DNA from: an uncultured Gammaproteobacteria bacterium
Lineage (GTDB): Bacteria > Pseudomonadota > Gammaproteobacteria > Steroidobacterales > XN24
DNA length: 64,000 nucleotides
Assembly (NCBI GenBank): GCA_947259915.1
Contig: CAMYOC010000051.1
Coordinates: 62,001-126,000, forward strand
Direction: 5' to 3'
Under the pieces are notes generated by a model, which did no database searches, was not told the origin of the DNA, and saw only the letters and a program-made list of their open reading frames with translations. Positions 45,039 through 56,072 of the stretch are shown here, in pieces. Position 1 is the stretch's first letter. Each line of letters opens with the position of its first letter. The translations under genes and the position numbers were made by a program.

Positions 45039-45180
45039 TCTTGTTGTTCGGCCTAAATGCACCACCAGCGACCCCCAACGGAGACTGGATTGAAAACGCA
45101 AGCAAAGCGAATATAACCCGTCGCGGCCGCTACCGCTAGCATCAACCATTTCCGGGATACGAGAAAAGTAGAGCAAAATC

Positions 45181-46488
<1,308 letters not shown>

Positions 46489-46492
<4 letters not shown>

Positions 46493-47190
46493 GCCTTGTC
46501 GACGCCACGCAGCACGTCGCGGACAAAAGGCACGGTCAGCCGTCGTTTGGCTTCCAGCGAGGCGGTATCCAATCGGTCCAGCCAGTCATAGAGCGAGGCC
46601 ATATCCCGCGGCAGTCGTCGCAACAGGAATTGCGCGGTCTCGTCGGGCAGCTGCAGACCGCGGTGGCTGGCGCGAAGCCGCAACGCATTGACCCGCGCCG
46701 CGTCGTCCAGGGGCACCAGCTGAAACACCACACCGGCGGCCAGCCGTGAGGCCAGGTCGGGCAGGCGGATATCAAGACTCGCTGGCGCCTCTGTGGTGGC
46801 GATCAACATCCGGCCATGATGCTCGGTCAATTCGTTGAACAAGCGGAATACGCCCTGCTCGAATTCCTCATCCCCGGCGACCAGATCGAAATCGTCGAGC
46901 GCGAGCAACTGTTGATCGCCCCAGCCTTCCAGCGCGCCGGCGCCGATCTCGCGCAGGTCGGCCATCGGCAAATACACCGACTCCAATCCGCTGTCGTTAG
47001 CGGCGGCGCACACGGCTTGCAACAGATGGCTCTTGCCGGTGCTCGGCAGCCCCCACAGCCAGGCGCCGGCGGACGCGGAACCGCTGGCCAGAGACTGCAG
47101 ATAGTCGAGGGCGGCGGCGTTGGGGCCAGCAAAGAAGGTGTCGAACACGGCGGAATCCCTGAGCCGGATGCCGAGTGGGATCTGGCGCAT
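46489..47190 (-). CDS. hda: DnaA regulatory inactivator Hda
   Basis: MRQIPLGIRLRDSAVFDTFFAGPNAAALDYLQSLA...WLWGLPSTGKSHLLQAVCAAA. Confidence 0.93.
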
Positions 47191-47200
47191 GGCGCCGCCC

Positions 47201-47755
47201 TCAGGCCGTGTCACGGGCACGCCGTGCGCGCTGCGCCCAGCTAGCCACATAATGGAGTCCGGATGCGAGGGTCGTCGCCAGCACCAGCCATCCGATCGCG
47301 TCGAGCAGCGCGCGCGCGGGGAACGGGACCGCGGCCGCAACCAACACGAGCAGCACATAGAGCATCTGTACTGCGGAATTGATCTTTGAGATGAGCGTCG
47401 GGCTCGCCTCGAAGGGTCCGATCAGCAGTCGGTAGGCCGACGCGCCGGACACGATGACCAGGTCCCGCACCATGACCACGACAAACAGCCATGCCGGCGC
47501 CAGCCCGATCCAGGCCAGGGCGGCAAACGAGGACACCAGCAGCAGTTTGTCGGCGAGCGGGTCGAGGATGCCACCGAGGTGGGAGCGCCAGTCGAATCGC
47601 TTGGCCAGGAATCCGTCAAGACCATCGGTAAAACCGGCCAAAAAGAATAGCGCGAGCGCATATTGATAGGCGCCATCGAGCAGCAACCAGACCAGCGGGA
47701 TGACCGCGACCATCCGCAGTATGCAGAGCAGATTGGGGATGTGGCGAGGGTTCAC
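47201..47755 (-). CDS. CDP-alcohol phosphatidyltransferase family protein
   Basis: IPNLLCILRMVAVIPLVWLLLDG; DGLDGFLAKRFDWRSHLGGILDPLADKLLL. Confidence 0.92.
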   Translation of the reverse strand: MNPRHIPNLLCILRMVAVIPLVWLLLDGAYQYALALFFLAGFTDGLDGFLAKRFDWRSHLGGILDPLADKLLLVSSFAALAWIGLAPAWLFVVVMVRDLVIVSGASAYRLLIGPFEASPTLISKINSAVQMLYVLLVLVAAAVPFPARALLDAIGWLVLATTLASGLHYVASWAQRARRARDTA

Positions 47756-48819
47756 TGTCCCAGCTGATAGCTCAGTGCCACCCGCCTGATCTCGCCCTCG
47801 CTCCCGGGCTGGGGGGCGGTGTCCGCGGGCGTTACCAGCGGGACCGCGGCCGGCCGCAATACGCCGCCGAGCCGGATCGCCCGATCCACATTGTCCAGGC
47901 TGCCGCGCAGACGCAGACCGAACACGGCCGTATCCTCGTCCAGACGCCGCGGCGCCACGCTCGCGATCGCGGTCAGGCCGGCCAGATAATCACTGACGCG
48001 AGCGTAGTCCTCAAGGCTACGGATGCCGCTTACCGCGACCCCGATCTCGCCCTCGACGGCAGCACCGGTGGCGACGGAGTAACGCGCCGCAAAGCGGTCG
48101 CTGGTGCGGTTGATGCCGTCATCGACTCCGCCGTCCCAGCGCGTGGCCTGGCCACCTTCAAACAGCGCCCAGCGCACCCGGAACGGCGCATCGGTGCGAT
48201 AACGCCCGAGCAATACCGCATTGACACCGTAGCGCTGGGCCGTATCCAGCAAGGGCTGCTCAAATCCGCCCCAGGCATCCGTAATCGATAGCCGGCGTCG
48301 ATCCTGTGCATCCATCAGCGGCAACAACACAGGCAGACCGCGCAGGCCAGCCAGACCGTTCATCCTGCCGCGCAGATCCCGCGCCGCGGGATTCCTGACC
48401 TCGTCCTCTGCGCTGAGGATGTAACGGCGCCCACCGCCTCCGTCCACGGCCAGGACCAGCAGCACCGGCGGCCGCTCGCCACCCCAGATCCGCATCCCGC
48501 GCTCGGCCAGCGCCGTCTGCACGGCCTGGCCGTCAAAGGCCACCCACATACCGTCGCGATTGACCCGATACTGCTGAACATAGCGCTCGGCACCCTGGCG
48601 CAGATCCGCGACCTGCGGGTCGGCGGGCGCATCCAGTCGTCCCACGACCCGGGTCAAAACCACGTCCATGGCCATCTGGAAGCCATCCGCCCGGGCGGCG
48701 GAGCTATCCTCGAGCAGAGGCACCGTGGCCGTGAACAGCTGGCTGTCGACCGCCCATGCGGGGCCGAGCGTCAGGCCCAGGAGCAGCCCGCAGATAGTCT
48801 TTGGCAGGAGTCTGACCAC
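47752..48819 (-). CDS. DUF2066 domain-containing protein
   Basis: Signal peptide; VDSQLFTATVPLLEDSSAARADGFQMAMDVVLTRVVGRLDA; GTG start at 48819 with RBS GGAACAGG; adjacent to CDP-alcohol phosphatidyltransferase and purM. Confidence 0.88.
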   Translation of the reverse strand: MVRLLPKTICGLLLGLTLGPAWAVDSQLFTATVPLLEDSSAARADGFQMAMDVVLTRVVGRLDAPADPQVADLRQGAERYVQQYRVNRDGMWVAFDGQAVQTALAERGMRIWGGERPPVLLVLAVDGGGGRRYILSAEDEVRNPAARDLRGRMNGLAGLRGLPVLLPLMDAQDRRRLSITDAWGGFEQPLLDTAQRYGVNAVLLGRYRTDAPFRVRWALFEGGQATRWDGGVDDGINRTSDRFAARYSVATGAAVEGEIGVAVSGIRSLEDYARVSDYLAGLTAIASVAPRRLDEDTAVFGLRLRGSLDNVDRAIRLGGVLRPAAVPLVTPADTAPQPGSEGEIRRVALSYQLGQ

Positions 48820-48935
48820 GCGACCTGTTCCAAAAAAAATGGTGAGGTAAAATAGCACAGATAAGCCGCGGCCAGCCGCCCCCGGGGATCCGCGAAAGAT
48901 ACTGCCCCCTGCCCCAGGACCACGTGGATCAAGCC

Positions 48936-49967
48936 ATGAGTGACAACGCACCATCCTTGACCTACCGCGACGCCGGTGTGGATATCGACGCCGGCAATGC
49001 GCTGGTCGAGCGGATCAAGCCGGCGGTAGCCTCGACCCGTCGCGCCGGTGTACTCAGCGGAATCGGCGGCTTTGGCGGTCTGTTCGAGCTGCCGGCCGGG
49101 TATCGGCAGCCGGTGCTGGTCTCCGGCACCGACGGTGTCGGCACAAAACTCAAGCTGGCGATCGAGTGCGGACGGCATGACACCATCGGTATCGACCTGG
49201 TCGGCATGTGCGTCAACGACGTGGTCGTCCAGGGAGCGGAGCCGCTGTTTTTTCTCGATTACTACGCGACCGGCCGCTTGCTGGTAGACGTCGCTGCCGA
49301 AGTCGTGGGCGGGATCGCCGAGGGCTGCCGCCAGGCCGGCGCCGCCCTGATCGGCGGCGAGACGGCGGAACTGCCCGGGCTTTATCAGGGTGAGGACTAT
49401 GACCTGGCCGGGTTCTGCGTCGGCATTGTCGAGAAACAGGCGATCATCGACGGCTCCGGCGTCGCGGACGGTGACGCCATCATTGCGCTGGCATCATCGG
49501 GGCCCCACTCGAACGGCTATTCGCTGATCCGCAAGATTCTCGAGCGCAGTGGCGCGGGTCTCGGCGACACATTTGGCGACACTACCCTGGGCGCAGCCCT
49601 GCTGGCGCCGACCCGGATCTACGTCAAGCCGCTGTTGGCGCTCAACCATGCGATCGACATCCGCGCGATGGCCCACATCACCGGGGGCGGTCTGCTCGAA
49701 AACCTGCCGCGGGTGCTGCCAGCGGGACTGCGCGCCCGCATCGACACGGACAGCTGGCCGTTGCCCGAGGTTTTCGGCTGGCTCGAGCGCGAGGGCCGGC
49801 TGGACCGCAACGAGCTGTTCCGCACGTTCAACTGCGGCATCGGGATGGCGGTGATCGTTGCGGCTGAGGCTGCCTCAAGCGCTGTGGATCTGCTCAACAG
49901 TCACGGCGAACAGGCCTGGATCGCAGGCCAGATCGAGTCCGGGCAGGCCGGGGTGGAACTGGCCTGA
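48936..49967 (+). CDS. purM: Phosphoribosylformylglycinamidine cyclo-ligase
   Basis: [55 protein letters not shown]. Confidence 0.97.
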   Translation: MSDNAPSLTYRDAGVDIDAGNALVERIKPAVASTRRAGVLSGIGGFGGLFELPAGYRQPVLVSGTDGVGTKLKLAIECGRHDTIGIDLVGMCVNDVVVQGAEPLFFLDYYATGRLLVDVAAEVVGGIAEGCRQAGAALIGGETAELPGLYQGEDYDLAGFCVGIVEKQAIIDGSGVADGDAIIALASSGPHSNGYSLIRKILERSGAGLGDTFGDTTLGAALLAPTRIYVKPLLALNHAIDIRAMAHITGGGLLENLPRVLPAGLRARIDTDSWPLPEVFGWLEREGRLDRNELFRTFNCGIGMAVIVAAEAASSAVDLLNSHGEQAWIAGQIESGQAGVELA

Positions 49968-50638
49968 TGACCTCATCCGCGCCCATGCCGGTGGCGGTAA
50001 TGATCTCCGGCAGCGGCACCAACCTGCAGGCGATCCTCGATGCTGCCGCCGCGGGTGCTATCCCGATACGGGTCCATGCAGTCCTGAGCGACGTACCCGG
50101 CGCTTTTGGTCTGGAGCGGGCGCGCCAGGCAGGCGTCGCGGCAGAGTGCCTGCCGGCCGCGGATTTCGCCGACCGCCACGCCTTTGACCAGGCGCTGGGC
50201 CGACGGCTCGAGCAGCTGGCACCAGGTCTCGTGGTCCTGGCGGGGTTCATGCGCATCCTGAGCGCGCCGCTGGTCCGCGCATGGGCTGGTCGCATGCTGA
50301 ATATCCACCCGTCGCTGCTGCCCGCGTATCGGGGCCTGCACACGCATCGACGGGTGCTGGAGGCCGGCGAGCGGCAACACGGTACCAGCGTCCACTTTGT
50401 CACCGAGGAGCTCGACGGCGGACCGCTCATCGCCCAGGCCCGACTCGACATCGGGCCCGAGGACACAGAGACATCACTGAACCAGCGCATTCAGGCGCTG
50501 GAACATCGGCTCTATCCTCAGGTGATTGGCTGGTTCGGTGCCGGCAGGCTGCGGCTGGGGGCAGACGGTGTGGAACTCGACGGAACTCCGTTGACCGCGC
50601 CGGTGGTCCGCGACGAGGCGGAGATGCTCAGGCCCTAG
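49967..50638 (+). CDS. purN: Phosphoribosylglycinamide formyltransferase
   Basis: [61 protein letters not shown]. Confidence 0.96.
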   Translation: MTSSAPMPVAVMISGSGTNLQAILDAAAAGAIPIRVHAVLSDVPGAFGLERARQAGVAAECLPAADFADRHAFDQALGRRLEQLAPGLVVLAGFMRILSAPLVRAWAGRMLNIHPSLLPAYRGLHTHRRVLEAGERQHGTSVHFVTEELDGGPLIAQARLDIGPEDTETSLNQRIQALEHRLYPQVIGWFGAGRLRLGADGVELDGTPLTAPVVRDEAEMLRP

Positions 50639-51197
50639 GCAGCGTCACGCCGACCTGGCCCTGATACTTGCCGCCACGATCCTTGTACGAGACCTCACAG
50701 GTCTCATCGGACTCGAAGAACAACATCTGCGCTACACCCTCGTTGGCGTAAATCCGCGCGGGCAGAGGCGTCGTGTTGGAAAATTCCAGCGTCACGTGCC
50801 CTTCCCATTCCGGCTCCAGCGGAGTCACGTTGACGATGATGCCGCAGCGCGCATAGGTGGACTTGCCCAGACAGACCGTGAGTACGCTGCGCGGGATGCG
50901 GAAATACTCCACGGTGCGCGCCAGCGCAAAGGAATTGGGCGGGATAATGCAGACTTCGCCGGCGATATCGACAAAGCTGTCCTCGTCAAAGCCCTTGGGG
51001 TCGACGATCGCCGAGTTGATGTTGGTGAAAACCTTGAATTCGGGCGCGCAACGGACATCGTAGCCGTAACTTGATGTGCCGTAGCTGATCAGCCGCTCAC
51101 CTTTGCTGCCGGCTCTGACTTGTCCTGGCTCGAACGGTTCGATCATGCCATGGGTCTCGGCCATGCGGCGTATCCAGCGGTCGGATTTGATGCTCAC
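50628..51197 (-). CDS. dcd: dCTP deaminase
   Basis: [28 protein letters not shown]...[21 protein letters not shown]. Confidence 0.97.
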   Translation of the reverse strand: MSIKSDRWIRRMAETHGMIEPFEPGQVRAGSKGERLISYGTSSYGYDVRCAPEFKVFTNINSAIVDPKGFDEDSFVDIAGEVCIIPPNSFALARTVEYFRIPRSVLTVCLGKSTYARCGIIVNVTPLEPEWEGHVTLEFSNTTPLPARIYANEGVAQMLFFESDETCEVSYKDRGGKYQGQVGVTLPRA

Positions 51198-52289
51198 TCA
51201 ATCATCCTCAATAACGATGCGGGGGCCCTGGGACACAGTCGTGGTCAGCAACGAGAGCGCCGCCACCACGCGCCGCGCCACCTCCATATAGGCCTTGGCG
51301 ATATGGCCGTCGGGGTCAGCAACGACGGAGGGCAAGCCGCTATCGGCTTCCTCGCGGATGCGGATGTCCAGCGGCAGTGCGCCCAGCAGCGGCACCCCGT
51401 GACTCTCCGACATCCGGGCACCACCACCGGTGCCGAAAATCGCCTCCTCGTGGCCGCAGTTAGAGCACACGTGAGTGCTCATGTTCTCGATCACGCCGAG
51501 TACCGGGATCTGCACATCCTGAAACATCTTCAGCCCCTTTACCGCATCGATCAGCGCGATGTCCTGGGGCGTGGTGATGACCACGGCGCCGGAAACCGGC
51601 ACCTGCTGGGACAGCGTCAGCTGGATATCACCGGTCCCGGGCGGCATATCCACGATCAGGTAGTCCACGTCGTCCCAGCTGGTCTGATTCAACAACTGAT
51701 TGAGCGCCTGGGTCGCCATTGGCCCGCGCCAGATCACCGGCTGATCGGCGCCGACCAGAAATCCCATGGACATGCACTGCAAGCCATGCGCCACCATCGG
51801 GTCGAGACTTCGACCATCGGGCGATGTCGGGCGGCGGCCTTCCAGGCCCAGCATGGTCGGCTGGCTGGGCCCATAGATGTCAGCATCCAGGATTCCTACC
51901 CGCGCGCCCTCCGCCGCCAGCGCCAGCGCCAGGTTCACCGCAGTCGTGGACTTGCCGACGCCACCCTTGCCCGAGGCCACCGCGATCACGTTGCGCACGC
52001 CCGGCAGCGGTGATTTACCGCCCTGGACTGGCGCCGTCGGCACATCCCAGTGCACCTCCACGTTGCAACGCTCGGGACCCACATTGTCGGCAAGAAATTC
52101 GCTCAGGCGCGCCGCAAGCACCGGTCCGAAGCGGTCGGCCGGGAAGGTCAGACCAACGATGGCGCGGGCGCGGTCGCCGTCCGCCGCCTCGATCTGGAAC
52201 AGCGCGAGCTCGCCCAGCGGCGCCTGCAGATCCGGGTCCGTATAGACGGCCAGGGTCTCACGCAGTGTCTCGATCAGGTCTTCGGCCAA
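51198..52289 (-). CDS. apbC: Mrp/NBP35 (ApbC) iron-sulfur carrier protein
   Basis: VIAVASGKGGVGKSTTAVNLALALAAEGARVGILDADIYGPSQPTMLG; CSNCGHEEAIFGTGGG. Confidence 0.96.
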   Translation of the reverse strand: MAEDLIETLRETLAVYTDPDLQAPLGELALFQIEAADGDRARAIVGLTFPADRFGPVLAARLSEFLADNVGPERCNVEVHWDVPTAPVQGGKSPLPGVRNVIAVASGKGGVGKSTTAVNLALALAAEGARVGILDADIYGPSQPTMLGLEGRRPTSPDGRSLDPMVAHGLQCMSMGFLVGADQPVIWRGPMATQALNQLLNQTSWDDVDYLIVDMPPGTGDIQLTLSQQVPVSGAVVITTPQDIALIDAVKGLKMFQDVQIPVLGVIENMSTHVCSNCGHEEAIFGTGGGARMSESHGVPLLGALPLDIRIREEADSGLPSVVADPDGHIAKAYMEVARRVVAALSLLTTTVSQGPRIVIEDD

Positions 52290-52543
52290 TTTTTTGCTCT
52301 CCAGTAGGATCAGACGGGTGGAAAGCTCGGCATTTTAACGGAATTTTGTTGACCGATGCGGCCAAATTGCTTGGCGAACGAGAGGGCGTTGTGTAATGTA
52401 CCGCCCATGACAAACGCCGGGCCCGGCGGCATCTTTGCTCCGCCCATATTTCTACGTTTAACGTGACTCGTGATGCCGGCGTGACTGGCGCGTTGGGATA
52501 ATTTGATGAGCCGCGGACCCATAGTCGAGGAATCGGTCACGGA

Positions 52544-54937
52544 ATGAGCATTCTGGGCAGCCTTCGCGCCAGCCAATTGATTGGCAAGGTGGAATCTCTC
52601 GGCAGCGTCGACTCGCCTGAGGCCGGGAAGACCATCGAAAAGCTGCGTAAGACGGGCGCTCCGGCGATCCGCCGCATTATCGACTCGCTGGCCACCGCCG
52701 ATCGGCATGAAAGCGAGCTGCTGGTCGAGCTGCTCGCCGAAATTATTACCGATAAGAGTCTGCCCTACGTTACCAAGGCCCTCGCCAGCGAGAACCAGAA
52801 GACCGTCAAGAGCGTGGTCAGGGCTCTCGGCATGGGTCGTGGCTTCAATGCCAACCGTCTTGTGGACCAGTTGCAGAACGATGACGTCCCAAACCCAGCG
52901 CTGTGCGAGGCCCTTGCGGCGCAAAAGGATCGTCTCGACACCCAGCGCATCCTGACCCAGGCTTACAGCCTCGAGTCGGCCGACAAGGCAACCCTGTTCC
53001 GTATCGTCGCGCAGTCCGCCACCGAGAAGGATGTGCCTGAGTTGATCAGCCGTCTCGGCGGCAAGGACGTCGTTGCCAAGGCACACCTGATCGACATGCT
53101 GTCCCGTTTCGACCGGCCCGATGTCCACGCCGCGCTGGAGTCTCAGCTCGAGGACTCCAGCAAGCTGATCCGCCAGGCGGCGATCAACGCGATCGGCAAG
53201 ATGGACGCGAAGCCCAATATCGAGGTGCTGATCAAGCTGCTCTGCGATCCGGACCTGGATGTGCAGAACAAGGCGGTGGAGATCATCTGCCGGATCAATC
53301 ATCCGGACACGGTCAAGCATCTCGTGGTGGCGCTGAAGGACGAATCCGAATATACGCGGCGCGCCGCCGTCGAGGTGCTCAACGAGATCGGCGACGCGCG
53401 CTCGATAAAGGACCTGCTTGCGGTACTCGGCGACGACGACTGGTGGGTGCGCGCGCGCGCGACCGACGCGCTGGCCAAGATCGGCGGCCCCAAGGTGGTC
53501 AGCGCAGTGCTGGAGCTGATCAACGACAAGGACGAAGAGGTCCGCCGCGCCGCAATCGAGATCCTCAACAGCACCAAGGACGAGCGCGCGGTCAAGACGC
53601 TGATCCAGGCTACGCTTGACGAGGACTGGTGGGTCCGGGAGCGCGCGGCCGATGCGCTGGCGTCGATCGGCGATACCCGCGCCCTGCCGGCCCTGACCAA
53701 GATGTTAGCCGGAGACGCCCGCTCGATCCCGAGCGCAGTGCGCGGCATCGCCAAACTCGGCGGTGCGAAACAAGTCAACAAGCTGCAGGAATTGTTGCTC
53801 AGACCCGAGCGTGAGGTCCAGATCGAGGCGATCAACGCCCTTGCCCGGCTGGCTGATACGGAAAACGGCATGGATGTGCGCGATCGTATCGCCAAACTCA
53901 GCGAGAGCCCGGACAAGTCGGTGCGGGCCACCGCCGCGGCCGCGATCAAGGCCATCGATCAACGCCTGTCCCCGTCGCAGATCCAGGCGGCCGCCAAAGC
54001 GGAGCGCTTTGCTGAGCCAGACCACACGATGCTGGTGGAGGACGAACAGATCGAGGCCATCGTGCGTAGCGAGAGCGCAGCGCCGGAGCAGCTCGACATC
54101 ACTGCGCTGCAGCCCGGCGATATCATCGAAGGTCGCTACAAGTACGTGAAGAAGATCGGCAAAGGCGCCTTCGGCACAGTGCTGCTGGTCAGCGACGAGG
54201 TGGTGGAGGAGAACCTGATCCTCAAGTTCCTCAATCCCAACGTCGCCTCCGACGAAGAGATGATGAAGCGCTTCGTCCACGAACTGCGCTATTCACGCAA
54301 GATCACCCACAAGAACGTGATCCGCATTTACGATTTTCTGCACATGGGCGGGCTCTACGCCATCTCGATGGAATATTTCCCGTCGCACACGCTGGGCGAT
54401 GAGATCAAGGATGAACAGCCGGTGCCGGTCGAGAAAGCAGTCGGTTTCGGCTGCGATATCGCGACCGGCATGCAGGTCGCACATCTGGCCGGCATCGTGC
54501 ATCGCGATCTGAAGCCCGCCAACATCCTGATCAATGATGAGGGACTGCTGAAGATCGTCGACTTCGGCGTGGCCGCGGCGCGCAGCAGCGGTGATACGCA
54601 ACTCACCAAGACCGGTTACGTCATCGGCTCACCCAAATACATGGCGCCGGAGCAGATCCTCGGCAAGCCGGTCGATGAAAAGGCCGACGTCTACAGCCTC
54701 GGGGTGATCATGTATGAGCTGCTCACCGGTGTCCCTCCGTATACGCGCGGTGATCACATGTCGGTGATGTATCAGCACGTCCAGGGCAAGGCCAGGGCGC
54801 CCGAGGAGATCAATCCCACGCTGCCGTCGGGGCTCACCGATATCATCAAATCGTGCATGGCCGTAGACAAGGCGAAGCGCTTCTCTTCCATGGTCCAGTT
54901 GCACGAAGCGATGGCCGAATACCTGCCCTCAGAGTAA
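52544..54937 (+). CDS. HEAT-repeat protein with C-terminal Ser/Thr protein kinase domain
   Basis: N-terminal ~450 aa of HEAT/PBS-lyase-like repeats (DDDWWVRARATDALAKIG...DEDWWVRERAADALASIG); full kinase motif set: IGKGAFGTVLLV, ILKFLNP, HRDLKPANIL, VDFGVAAA, YMAPEQI. No obvious TM segment. Confidence 0.93.
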   Translation: MSILGSLRASQLIGKVESLGSVDSPEAGKTIEKLRKTGAPAIRRIIDSLATADRHESELLVELLAEIITDKSLPYVTKALASENQKTVKSVVRALGMGRGFNANRLVDQLQNDDVPNPALCEALAAQKDRLDTQRILTQAYSLESADKATLFRIVAQSATEKDVPELISRLGGKDVVAKAHLIDMLSRFDRPDVHAALESQLEDSSKLIRQAAINAIGKMDAKPNIEVLIKLLCDPDLDVQNKAVEIICRINHPDTVKHLVVALKDESEYTRRAAVEVLNEIGDARSIKDLLAVLGDDDWWVRARATDALAKIGGPKVVSAVLELINDKDEEVRRAAIEILNSTKDERAVKTLIQATLDEDWWVRERAADALASIGDTRALPALTKMLAGDARSIPSAVRGIAKLGGAKQVNKLQELLLRPEREVQIEAINALARLADTENGMDVRDRIAKLSESPDKSVRATAAAAIKAIDQRLSPSQIQAAAKAERFAEPDHTMLVEDEQIEAIVRSESAAPEQLDITALQPGDIIEGRYKYVKKIGKGAFGTVLLVSDEVVEENLILKFLNPNVASDEEMMKRFVHELRYSRKITHKNVIRIYDFLHMGGLYAISMEYFPSHTLGDEIKDEQPVPVEKAVGFGCDIATGMQVAHLAGIVHRDLKPANILINDEGLLKIVDFGVAAARSSGDTQLTKTGYVIGSPKYMAPEQILGKPVDEKADVYSLGVIMYELLTGVPPYTRGDHMSVMYQHVQGKARAPEEINPTLPSGLTDIIKSCMAVDKAKRFSSMVQLHEAMAEYLPSE

Positions 54938-54946
54938 GCTGGCGAC

Positions 54947-56035
54947 ATGGCGCGCATCGATTCATTCCTCAAGCTGGGTCTGGCCCAGGGCTGCTCGGAC
55001 ATCCATCTTGCGGTCGGCGTTCCGCCGATGCTGCGGCTGCGCGGCGATCTCATGCCGATCAAGTTCCGCGAGCTCTCTGATACCGAACTGGAGGGATACG
55101 TCGCGGAGATCATGACGGAATCCCAGCAGGAGCATTTCAACAGCGGGCGCGATCTGGACTTCGCTTATATGTCGACCGATGGCGGTCGCTTCCGCGTCAA
55201 TCTGTTCCGCAAAGAGACCGGCGTCGGCGCAGTATTCCGTTTTATCCCGGAGGAGATCCCGAACATCGAGGCGCTCGGACTCCCCGAGGTGGTCAAGGAA
55301 TTGTGTGACCACCACCAGGGCATGTTGCTGGTCACCGGCGCGACCGGGACCGGCAAGTCCACGACGCTGGCGGCGATGCTGGACAATATCAACACTCACC
55401 GCGCGCTCAATATCATCAGCCTCGAGGACCCGATCGAGTTTGTCCATCACAGCCGCAAGTCGCAGATCGTGCAGCGAGAATACGGCACCCATTTCTCGAC
55501 CTTCGCCGATGCCGTGCGCGCCGCCATGCGCCAGGATCCCGACGTGATCCTGGTCGGCGAGATGCGCGATACCGAGACCATCCGCATGGCCATGACCGCC
55601 GCCGAGACCGGGCACCTGGTCCTCGGAACCCTGCATACCACGAGCGCGGTGAAGACGCTGGACCGGATCATCGATGCCCTGCCCGCCGCCGAACGGGGCC
55701 AGGCCAAGACCTTCCTCGCCCACAGCCTCAACGGCGTCATCACCCAGGTGCTGACCAAGACCGCAGATGGCCGCGGCCGCAGGGCGGTGTTCGAGGTGAT
55801 GTTGCACAACAAGGCGGTCTCCAAGCTGATCCTGTCCGATCAGGTGCACCTGATCCCGTCTCAGTTACAGACCGGCAAGGCCGAGGGCATGCAGCTGATG
55901 GATCAGGGTTTGCTGGACGCGATCCAAGCCAAGGAAATCGATCCGGATGACGCCTATCGTTTTGCCGCGGACAAGAAGAAGTTCACCCGTTTCGTGACCG
56001 ATACCAGCATCCTGCCCAAGCTGGATATGGACTGA
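54947..56035 (+). CDS. PilT-family type IV pilus retraction ATPase (paralog 1)
   Basis: GCSDIHLAVGVPPMLRLRGDL; Walker A GATGTGKSTTLAAMLD; EDPIEFVH; QDPDVILVGEMRD; TGHLVLGTLHTTSAVKTLDRI. Confidence 0.93.
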   Translation: MARIDSFLKLGLAQGCSDIHLAVGVPPMLRLRGDLMPIKFRELSDTELEGYVAEIMTESQQEHFNSGRDLDFAYMSTDGGRFRVNLFRKETGVGAVFRFIPEEIPNIEALGLPEVVKELCDHHQGMLLVTGATGTGKSTTLAAMLDNINTHRALNIISLEDPIEFVHHSRKSQIVQREYGTHFSTFADAVRAAMRQDPDVILVGEMRDTETIRMAMTAAETGHLVLGTLHTTSAVKTLDRIIDALPAAERGQAKTFLAHSLNGVITQVLTKTADGRGRRAVFEVMLHNKAVSKLILSDQVHLIPSQLQTGKAEGMQLMDQGLLDAIQAKEIDPDDAYRFAADKKKFTRFVTDTSILPKLDMD

Positions 56036-56072
56036 TGACGCACGCCGCAAGACAGACCGGAGGTAAGCCCGC

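Noticed and set aside
52310-53320. 336-aa minus-strand ORF opposite the HEAT-kinase gene
   Set aside because: Antisense to coding HEAT repeats; extends through the mrp/kinase promoter gap with no domain signature.
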